The notes under the pieces: generated by a model
Database searches by the model: none
Seen by the model: only the letters and a program-made list of their open reading frames with translations
Told to the model about the DNA's origin: nothing
Source of the DNA: JBGLNJ01 sp964353405
Lineage (GTDB): Bacteria > Chloroflexota > Anaerolineae > Fen-1058
Direction: 5' to 3'
Assembly: GCA_964353405.1 (NCBI GenBank)
Contig: CAYGWJ010000419.1
Span: 1 to 13,622, forward strand
Length of the DNA stretch: 13,622 bases
Translations under genes and position numbers: made by a program
Part shown: one piece after another, positions 6,958-12,348 of the stretch
Layout of the letters: the number at the start of each line of letters is the position of its first letter
Position numbering within the stretch: position 1 is the first letter of the stretch

Positions 6958-8041
6958 ATGCCTTCAGGTGCTCGACCGGCGTATCGAAAAAGTGATCGGA
7001 GGCCGCGCAAATGTAGCCGCCTTCATAACCGACCTTTTCGAACACCTCGTGCACTTTGGCGCGGATGTATTCCTTCGGCCCGGCCGTGAGTGTGTTGAAC
7101 TGGTCTATGCCGCCGATGATGGCGATGCGATGGCCCACTTTTCGCTTTAGCTCCCACGGTTCTTGGTTGCCGCCCACGCTGGGCGGCGCACCCGTTTCGG
7201 ACGCATCGCAACCGTTGGCGACGATGAGGTCTTCGATGCCGCGCGTGCCGCCGCAGGTATGATACGTAACCTTAAAGCCCAGCGCGTGAAGTGCAGCGTG
7301 CATCTTGCGGTCATACGGCAGGCAGAACTCTTTGTGAATCTTGTACGAGATCAACGTAGATGAGGCCGAGCCGCCGCCGGTTTCGACCAGATCAAACTTG
7401 GCGCCTTTCATCGTCTCGATAAAGCCTAGTTTCTTTTCGAGCAGAATATCCAGCAGATGGTGTACCCATGCGGGCTTGTCAATCGCGGCAAAGATCAATT
7501 GTGTGATGTCCATCAAACACGCGGCGTGCTGCCAGCAACCCGCCTGATCGCCCCAAACAAAACCGCGCAGGATTCCGGCGTCGCCCACCTCGCCGTATCG
7601 TTTGGCAATGGGCGCAAGGTCGAGGTCGGGAACGGGCATATACTTGCGAATGAGTTCAATATCCTCGTCGCGCTTGATGAGATACTCGGTGATCCACGTC
7701 GTCTTGCGATCGCCGGCCGTCTTGTAGGTGAGCGTGCCTTCTGGCGTGTAGATCGTATGATGATTGATCCGCTTGTCCGGGTCATGGCTGACGACGGTGA
7801 CCTGGTCACGCCATTCCGGCGTGTTGAGCTTGGCAAAATCGGCGTCCACCAGCCAGAACTGGGCCATCTCTTCAAAGTACTGAATCTGCGCATCCAGCCC
7901 GGTGACCTTGAAAGCCTCCAGATCGGTGATGCCGCCCATAAAAGTATCAAGATGATAGCCCTGCCATTGATGAATCGTCGCCGGAAGCCGATCAGGCTTT
8001 TCCTTGTTCAATGCCAGCATCAGCCGTTCTTTCGAGTTCAT
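6926..8041 (-). CDS. UroD-like methyltransferase, MtaA/CmuA type
   Basis: A 371-residue protein of the uroporphyrinogen decarboxylase superfamily. It belongs to the branch that moves methyl groups to or from corrinoid proteins (MtaA, MtbA, CmuA) rather than making haem. A zinc site like that of MtaA is visible: His261-x-Cys263 in the TYHTCGG loop and Cys345 in GGYICAASDHF. The typical N-terminal SKERLMLALNKEKPDRLP is present and length is normal. An AGGAGT site 7 bases upstream of ATG8041 supports the start. It lies downstream of a corrinoid-protein gene on the same strand and overlaps an MFS gene, so a methyl transfer to or from that corrinoid protein is inferred. True uroporphyrinogen decarboxylase is unlikely because of the zinc motif and the corrinoid neighbour. 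Confidence 0.85.
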   Translation of the reverse strand: MNSKERLMLALNKEKPDRLPATIHQWQGYHLDTFMGGITDLEAFKVTGLDAQIQYFEEMAQFWLVDADFAKLNTPEWRDQVTVVSHDPDKRINHHTIYTPEGTLTYKTAGDRKTTWITEYLIKRDEDIELIRKYMPVPDLDLAPIAKRYGEVGDAGILRGFVWGDQAGCWQHAACLMDITQLIFAAIDKPAWVHHLLDILLEKKLGFIETMKGAKFDLVETGGGSASSTLISYKIHKEFCLPYDRKMHAALHALGFKVTYHTCGGTRGIEDLIVANGCDASETGAPPSVGGNQEPWELKRKVGHRIAIIGGIDQFNTLTAGPKEYIRAKVHEVFEKVGYEGGYICAASDHFFDTPVEHLKAFAQAAQECVY

Positions 8042-8114
8042 GGTTTAGACTCCTGCAATCTCTTCGTTTCAGGCGCTCTCTGCCAGCACGTGCTCGAAAC
8101 GGCCACAAGCCTCA

Positions 8115-8196
8115 GAGGGTGTCTGAAAAGCCCGTAGTTTAGGGCCTTGTGCCCGTTCGCCCACAAGGGGCTAAGCTACTTTTCAGACAGGCTCTC
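8115..8196. repeat. MITE-like imperfect inverted repeat
   Basis: The two arms (8115-8151 and 8162-8196) are imperfect reverse complements around a 10-base loop. The best parts are GTCTGAAAAG (8121-8130) against CTTTTCAGAC (8179-8188), perfect over 10 bases, and CCTTGTG (8145-8151) against CACAAGG (8162-8168), perfect over 7. GTGTCTGAAAA resembles ends seen on some insertion sequences. With no transposase nearby, a small non-autonomous element or a remnant is a reasonable reading. Target-site duplications were not clear. Confidence 0.5.
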
Positions 8197-8268
8197 AGCC
8201 CACGACGCCCTGTTGCGTGGCTCGCCGGCCTGGTGTGGGAATGCCGCGCGCGATCTTGCGCGCTCACA

Positions 8269-8320
8269 GACCGCTGACAGACGATAGCGTTTTGTCGCCT
8301 ACGGTCTGCTGTCAGCGGTC
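8269..8320. repeat. 12-bp perfect inverted repeat
   Basis: GACCGCTGACAG (8269-8280) and CTGTCAGCGGTC (8309-8320) are exact reverse complements 28 bases apart. The interior, with GCGTTTTGTCGC near its centre, can extend the structure partly. Sequences of the GACCGCTGAC kind are, from memory, common intergenic repeats in Chloroflexota genomes; this was not checked. Confidence 0.55.
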
Positions 8321-8361
8321 GGCGGCCAAACACAAGCAGAAAGAGCTGGAAGAAAAACGTG

Positions 8362-8997
8362 TCAAGCTGCGTCCATCAATGCCTTGGCCTTGCGAGCCGC
8401 GCTGCTGGCATCGGGCGCGTAGCCGTCCGCGCCAATTTGATGGGCATAGGCTTCCGTCACCGGCGCGCCGCCGATCAACACCTTGATCTGTCCGCGCAGC
8501 CCGGCTTCCTGCAATGCTTCCATGATTTTCTTCATCGAGGGCATGGTGGTCGTCAACAGCGCCGACAGGCCGATGAGCTGCGGCTGGTGTGTCTTGACTG
8601 CATCCACGAATTTTTGCGGCGTCACGTCCGTGCCCAGGTCAATCACCTCAAAGCCGGTGCCTTCCAGCATCATGCCGACCAGGTTCTTGCCAATGTCGTG
8701 CAAGTCGCCCTGCACCGTGCCGACGAGAACCTTGCCGACTGATCGAACGCTGCCCTGCGCCAAAAGAGGCTTGAGCAAGGCCACTGACTTTTGCATCGCG
8801 CGCGCCGAGATGAGCATTTCCGGCACATACTTTTCGCCTTCCTCAAAGAGGCGGCCCACTTGACCCATCGCAGGGATGCACGCCTTTTGGAGAATATCTT
8901 CGGCGGGCACCTTGGCGGCCAGCGCCTCCTTGACGGCCGCTTCAGCAGCCGGGGCATCGCCATCCAAGACGGCTTGATAGATGGTTTCGAGACTCAT
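8362..8997 (-). CDS. Corrinoid (B12-binding) protein, MtbC/MtgC type
   Basis: A 211-residue methyl-carrying corrinoid protein. Residues about 1-85 form the four-helix cap domain, with the conserved YVPEMLISARAM stretch (57-68) that shields the cofactor. Residues about 88-208 form the B12-binding Rossmann domain. The signature is complete: Asp98-x-His100-x-x-Gly103 in QGDLHDIGKN, where the histidine ligates cobalt from below; Ser145-x-Leu147 in GLSALL; and Gly-Gly at 176-177 in LIGGAPV. Length matches stand-alone proteins of methylamine, methanol and methoxy-compound demethylase systems. It is not fused to methionine synthase or a mutase. A GAAAGGAG site supports ATG8997. Flanking UroD-like genes suggest it shuttles a methyl group between two methyltransferases. 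The methyl donor is not known. Confidence 0.93.
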   Translation of the reverse strand: MSLETIYQAVLDGDAPAAEAAVKEALAAKVPAEDILQKACIPAMGQVGRLFEEGEKYVPEMLISARAMQKSVALLKPLLAQGSVRSVGKVLVGTVQGDLHDIGKNLVGMMLEGTGFEVIDLGTDVTPQKFVDAVKTHQPQLIGLSALLTTTMPSMKKIMEALQEAGLRGQIKVLIGGAPVTEAYAHQIGADGYAPDASSAARKAKALMDAA

Positions 8998-9035
8998 GTG
9001 ATTGCGCTCCTTTCAAGATTTTGAATCTGCTATTG

Positions 9036-9065
9036 AGCAGGTCACGTAAAAGTGTGTGACCTGCT
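9036..9065. repeat. 10-bp hairpin after the upstream UroD-like gene
   Basis: AGCAGGTCAC (9036-9045) and GTGACCTGCT (9056-9065) are perfect reverse complements around a 10-base loop. The hairpin starts about 3 bases after the TAA of the UroD-like gene on the minus strand. It is followed by A/T-rich sequence but no clean U-run. It may mark an mRNA 3' end or protect it, leaving the corrinoid gene downstream on the same or a processed transcript. Confidence 0.6.
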
Positions 9066-9068
9066 GCT

Positions 9069-10307
9069 TTACCGATACTCGTCAATCGCTTCAAACATCG
9101 CGACGATATTTTGCGGCGGCACATCCGGCAGAATATTGTGCACCGTGTTGAAGACGAACCCGCCGCCGGGCGCAAACGCCTCGATGTTTTTCCGCACGTG
9201 ATCCTTGACCTCCTGCGGCGCGCCGTGATTCAGCACGTGCCGCGTATCGCCGCCGCCCCCCCAGAAGGTGATGTCTTGGCCGAACTCGCGCTTCAATCGC
9301 TCCGGCTCCATGTTGCGCGCTGTGATCTGCACCGGGTTGATGATCTCGTAACCGGCTTTTATCAAATCGGGCAGCAGTTTGTAGATCGAGCCGCACGAGT
9401 GCAGGAAGGTGTGCATCTGGCTGTGCTCGTGAACGTACTGGTTCAAAATCGTGTGGCGCGGCTGAAAGAGCTGGCGATAAATCTTGGGCGCCATGAACGG
9501 CCCTTGATCGGTGCCGAGGTCATCGCCAAAGCGGAGAATGTCCGCCACATCGCCGACCGCCTGACACACCTTTTCAAGCGTCGCCAGATGTTGCTCCATC
9601 AGCGCATCCAGCATCCGCTCGACTTCTTTCGGGCTGGTGACCAGGTCCATCAAAAAGTTGTCCATGCGCCGCAGGAAAGTGCCCCACTCGAACAGGTTGC
9701 AGCCCGCCACAATCACCAACGCGCGGTCTGACTTGAGGCGCAACTCGATGGCGCGCTGCCTCAACTGCTCCCAAAAGTCCGGCTCGCCCGCGTGATCCCA
9801 CGGGCTGTGAGCCAGGCCGGCCCAGTGAACCAGCGGCATTTTTTGCGGCAGGTCGTGATAATCCGGCGGAAAGGCTTCCAGGTATGGAAACACGACCTCG
9901 TCAAAAAATGTCGCGCCGGGCGGCATGGTGGCGACGCGGATGCCATCTGCCGTAAACACATCCCACACGCCGTTGGGCTGTTGAACCGGATGAAACCAGA
10001 CCGGGAACTGCACCGGCGTCCCGTCCGGCAGATGGATGTCGTACCAGTCCTCATCGTGTGGATTAAACGCGCGGCCTATGTCAATCGCGTCAATGCGATA
10101 CAGGTCAAGAATTTCGTCTTCGGGTTGAGCCAGCTGCTGGACGACATCATAGACGCGCGTGTGTCCCTGCTGCATGCCCAGGTGTTGCTTGAGATTGTGG
10201 TAGGCAATCGCTGAAATGCCAGAACTGGGCGTCGCACCCATGTCCACCGGCAGACCGTCCGGCTCTTGATGCGCGATGCTGGCCAGCACGCGTTCTCTGG
10301 GTGTCAT
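9069..10307 (-). CDS. UroD-like methyltransferase with variant zinc site
   Basis: A 412-residue protein of the uroporphyrinogen decarboxylase superfamily, about 40 residues longer than the second copy downstream and only distantly similar to it. The N-terminus TPRERVLASIAHQEPDGLP is characteristic. The His303-x-Cys305 pair is present in TFLHSCGSIY. At the third zinc position there is no Cys; the sequence GGGFVFNTVHNILPDVPP offers His390 instead, a pattern seen in a large uncharacterised UroD-like subgroup. A strong AGGAGG site 7 bases upstream fixes ATG10307. It sits between the ABC permeases and the corrinoid protein, so it may be the substrate-specific enzyme that demethylates the imported compound. 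That role is inferred from position and from the difference at the metal site. Confidence 0.82.
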   Translation of the reverse strand: MTPRERVLASIAHQEPDGLPVDMGATPSSGISAIAYHNLKQHLGMQQGHTRVYDVVQQLAQPEDEILDLYRIDAIDIGRAFNPHDEDWYDIHLPDGTPVQFPVWFHPVQQPNGVWDVFTADGIRVATMPPGATFFDEVVFPYLEAFPPDYHDLPQKMPLVHWAGLAHSPWDHAGEPDFWEQLRQRAIELRLKSDRALVIVAGCNLFEWGTFLRRMDNFLMDLVTSPKEVERMLDALMEQHLATLEKVCQAVGDVADILRFGDDLGTDQGPFMAPKIYRQLFQPRHTILNQYVHEHSQMHTFLHSCGSIYKLLPDLIKAGYEIINPVQITARNMEPERLKREFGQDITFWGGGGDTRHVLNHGAPQEVKDHVRKNIEAFAPGGGFVFNTVHNILPDVPPQNIVAMFEAIDEYR

Positions 10308-10331
10308 GGATTGACCTCCTACTCAGCCAAA

Positions 10332-10397
10332 ACAGGATTCACACGCAAAGCGTAGGCAGGATACTTGTCTTTATCCTGCCTAGCGTGTCTATCCTGT
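10332..10397. repeat. Interrupted long hairpin, ACAGGAT/ATCCTGT ends
   Basis: ACAGGAT (10332-10338), ACACGC (10341-10346) and TAGGCAGGAT (10353-10362) pair with ATCCTGCCTA (10373-10382), GCGTGT (10383-10388) and ATCCTGT (10391-10397). The left arm carries an extra AAAGCG. CAGGAT-type palindromes of this kind are, from memory, widely dispersed in environmental bacterial genomes. It lies just after the permease stop and before the UroD-like gene on the minus strand, where it could partly separate expression of the transporter from the enzymes. Confidence 0.6.
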
Positions 10398-10403
10398 CAG
10401 ACG

Positions 10404-11306
10404 CTATCCTTTCGTCGCGCCGGACGCCAGACCTTCAACCAACTGGCGCTGGACGAGCGCGACAAAGATGACGGACGGAATCAACATCATCACCGACATG
10501 GCGCACATCCCGCGCCAGTCGGTCACGAACGAGCCGGTGAACTCGAACAGGCCAGGTGGAAAAGTGCGCGAAGCCGGTGTGCGTGTGATGACGGTCGCCA
10601 GGGCGAACTCGTTCCACGAGGTGAGGAACGCGAAAATACCGCTCGCCGCAACGCCCGGCAAAGCGAGGGGCAAGTCCACGCGGAGCAAGGCTGTCCAGCG
10701 CGAGCAGCCATCAATCAGGGCCGCGTCATCCAGTTCCTGCGGCAGTGCTCGAAAAAAACCATCCATCAACCACGCCGTGAAGGGAATGTTTAACGCGGCG
10801 TAAGCGATGATCATGCCCAGAATCTTGTCCGAAAGACCCAGTCGAGCGAACAGGATAAACAGCGGCAGGCTCAATGCCACGCCCGGCACCGCGCGCGCCA
10901 GCATCATCGAAAGAAAGATCGTGTTCTTGCCTCTAAAGCTGAACCGCGCGAACGTAAAGCCGGCCAGCGTGCCAAACACCAGCGCAATCAACGTGCTGGT
11001 CAGCGCGATGACGGTCGAATTGCGCGCGTACGCGCTGATGGGAATTTTGCCGCCCATCGCGAACGCGCCTTCCGGGGTGGGCTGACCCAGCAAAATCAGG
11101 TACGAATTAAGTTCGATCTGTCGCGGAATCCAGACCGGCGGACGCGTGTTGATCTCGACGTTGGGCCGGATCGAGGTCAGGATGATCCACAGGGCCGGCA
11201 GAAAGAATACCAGGATGATGACATAGACCAGGACATCGCGCGCGACATCCTGCGCCCGCCGCTTGCGGCCAGAGCGAACGTAACCCACTTTTGTCTTGGC
11301 TGTCAT
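10404..11306 (-). CDS. Carbohydrate-type ABC transporter permease (MalG-like)
   Basis: A 300-residue inner-membrane permease of the binding-protein-dependent carbohydrate uptake family 1 (MalG/UgpE/LacG group). It has about six membrane segments, beginning with VLVYVIILVFFLPALWIILTS (25-45). The EAA loop that contacts the ATPase is clear at about 191-218 (ELDDAALIDGCSRW followed by VDLPLALPG). The frame is open far upstream, but ATG11306 is preceded by GGAGGGG and overlaps the preceding permease stop as ATGA, a 4-base coupling overlap. The N-terminus is short and basic (KVGYVRSGRKRR), as usual. It forms the transmembrane channel together with the other permease. Sugar or sugar-like uptake is the family expectation; the real substrate is unknown. 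Confidence 0.93.
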   Translation of the reverse strand: MTAKTKVGYVRSGRKRRAQDVARDVLVYVIILVFFLPALWIILTSIRPNVEINTRPPVWIPRQIELNSYLILLGQPTPEGAFAMGGKIPISAYARNSTVIALTSTLIALVFGTLAGFTFARFSFRGKNTIFLSMMLARAVPGVALSLPLFILFARLGLSDKILGMIIAYAALNIPFTAWLMDGFFRALPQELDDAALIDGCSRWTALLRVDLPLALPGVAASGIFAFLTSWNEFALATVITRTPASRTFPPGLFEFTGSFVTDWRGMCAMSVMMLIPSVIFVALVQRQLVEGLASGATKG

Positions 11307-12244
11307 TCTTTCCCCTCCCAGCGGCTCTTGATGACGTTGCGGAAGAGATACCACGTAAAGATAAAGCTGATGATGACGGTGACATACGACATGGCGCTGC
11401 CCATGGCGAAATTGTGGCCGGAGAACGCCAGCCGGTACACGTATGTCCAGATCAGCTCGGTGCGGCTGCCCGGCCCGCCGCCCGTCATGATGCTGATCAC
11501 GTCGTACACGCGGCCCACATCCAGCGAGCGAATCGCCATCGCGGTGTAGATAAAGGGCATCAGCATCGGGATCGTCAGGTGCTGGAACTTTTGCCAGCCG
11601 GATGCGCCGTCCACCTCGGCGGCCTCGAATGGCTCGGTGGGCAGCGACAGGATGCCCGCTTCCAGGATGATGACCATGAACGGCGTGCTCATCCAGATTT
11701 CGGCGACGAGGATCGAGATGAATCCAAGCGGCACATTCACCAGCCACGGAATGATTTGAGCCTGGCCCGTCAGCGCATACAGGATGTTATTGACCAGCCC
11801 GACCTGATCGTTGAAAAACCACTTGAACTGAAAGCCGATCAGGATGGGCGCAAACATCATCGGCACCATGATGACCGTGCGGAGCAATCCCTGCCCCAGG
11901 ATGACGCGCGACATCAATTGAGCGATACCCAGGCCGATGATGAACTCGAGGTTGACGGAGAGGGTGATAAAGAGCAACGTGCGCCCAAACGCCTGCCAGA
12001 AAGCCGGGTCCTGGAACAACGAAACATAGTTAGCCAGGCCGACCCAGTGGAAATTCCGCGCGGTGGTGAGGGTATAGTTGGTAAAGCTGAGATACAGCGA
12101 ATACAACATCGGGAACCCAATCACCGCAAAGAGGGTGACGATAGCAGGAAACAAGAATACAACCGGCAACGATCTGCCTTCACTGAAAAAGGCCTCGCGA
12201 TGTTTTTTGGCGCCAGCGGCTTGCGCGATAGATTGAACGGCCAT
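11303..12244 (-). CDS. Carbohydrate-type ABC transporter permease (MalF/UgpA-like)
   Basis: A 313-residue inner-membrane permease, the partner of the MalG-like protein downstream. The first membrane segment (VVFLFPAIVTLFAVIGFPMLYSL, about 28-50) is followed by the typical LSFTNYTL stretch and FHWVGLANYVSLFQD. The EAA loop is at about 207-231 (EAAEVDGASGWQKF then LTIPML). TGGGPGSRTEL (254-264) is a common signature of this group. ATG12244 is chosen over a much longer open frame because AGGGGA lies 7 bases upstream and the extra upstream residues look non-coding and cross two hairpins. It follows the solute-binding-protein gene after about 100 bases. Confidence 0.93.
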   Translation of the reverse strand: MAVQSIAQAAGAKKHREAFFSEGRSLPVVFLFPAIVTLFAVIGFPMLYSLYLSFTNYTLTTARNFHWVGLANYVSLFQDPAFWQAFGRTLLFITLSVNLEFIIGLGIAQLMSRVILGQGLLRTVIMVPMMFAPILIGFQFKWFFNDQVGLVNNILYALTGQAQIIPWLVNVPLGFISILVAEIWMSTPFMVIILEAGILSLPTEPFEAAEVDGASGWQKFQHLTIPMLMPFIYTAMAIRSLDVGRVYDVISIMTGGGPGSRTELIWTYVYRLAFSGHNFAMGSAMSYVTVIISFIFTWYLFRNVIKSRWEGKE

Positions 12245-12251
12245 GCCTTTA

Positions 12252-12257
12252 TCCCCT
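12252..12257 (-). promoter_or_regulatory. Ribosome-binding site next to a hairpin
   Basis: On the minus strand AGGGGA precedes ATG12244 by 7 bases. A 12-bp hairpin ends one base upstream of it, so folding could affect ribosome access to the permease mRNA. This site decides the permease start. Confidence 0.6.
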
Positions 12258-12258
12258 G

Positions 12259-12292
12259 GGAGTGGTTGGGTGGCTTGGCGCCCAACCACTCC
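12259..12292. repeat. 12-bp perfect hairpin before the permease gene
   Basis: GGAGTGGTTGGG (12259-12270) and CCCAACCACTCC (12281-12292) are exact reverse complements around a 10-base loop. In the minus-strand transcript it lies between the binding-protein gene and the permease, directly upstream of the permease ribosome-binding site. There is no U-run on the transcript side. Confidence 0.65.
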
Positions 12293-12306
12293 TGGTGACT
12301 GGATCC

Positions 12307-12340
12307 ATCCTTGCGAAGGTTGCGAAACCTTTGCAAGGAT
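12307..12340. repeat. 15-bp hairpin after the solute-binding protein gene
   Basis: The arms ATCCTTGCGAAGGTT (12307-12321) and AACCTTTGCAAGGAT (12326-12340) pair over 15 positions with one G-T, around a 4-base loop. It begins 8 bases after the binding-protein stop on the minus strand. Stem-loops here are common in binding-protein operons, where they stabilise the upstream mRNA and let the binding protein be made in excess over the permeases. That role is inferred from position. Confidence 0.65.
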
Positions 12341-12348
12341 ATCAGGGT

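Larger units (their letters stand above)
8042..8361. other. 320-base gap with two palindromic elements
   Basis: This gap splits the methyltransferase gene block. It holds the two inverted repeats listed separately (8115-8196 and 8269-8320), a perfect 10-base palindrome AGCACGTGCT at 8085-8094 between GTTTC/GAAAC arms, and a GCGCGC pair at about 8246-8263. No open frame with family-like sequence was found on either strand. I found no convincing promoter for the downstream UroD-like gene, though one may exist; the 8085-8094 palindrome could be an operator, which is speculative. Confidence 0.5.

Noticed and set aside
6926..8041. Haem-pathway uroporphyrinogen decarboxylase (hemE)
   Set aside because: The zinc-type H-x-C...C motif, the corrinoid-protein neighbour and the absence of other haem genes fit the methyltransferase branch.
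8350..8358. T-rich run after the corrinoid-protein stop on the minus strand as an intrinsic terminator
   Set aside because: No stable GC-rich stem precedes it; the preceding bases are the 3' end of the coding sequence.
8337..8365. TTGACA on the minus strand (8365-8360) as a promoter for the second UroD-like gene
   Set aside because: The sequence at the expected -10 position (TTTCTG) matches TATAAT poorly, and the box overlaps the corrinoid-protein stop codon.
10404..11747. A 447-residue version of the MalG-like permease
   Set aside because: The extra N-terminal 147 residues are an out-of-frame reading of the upstream permease. ATG11306 has a strong ribosome-binding site and a 4-base overlap.
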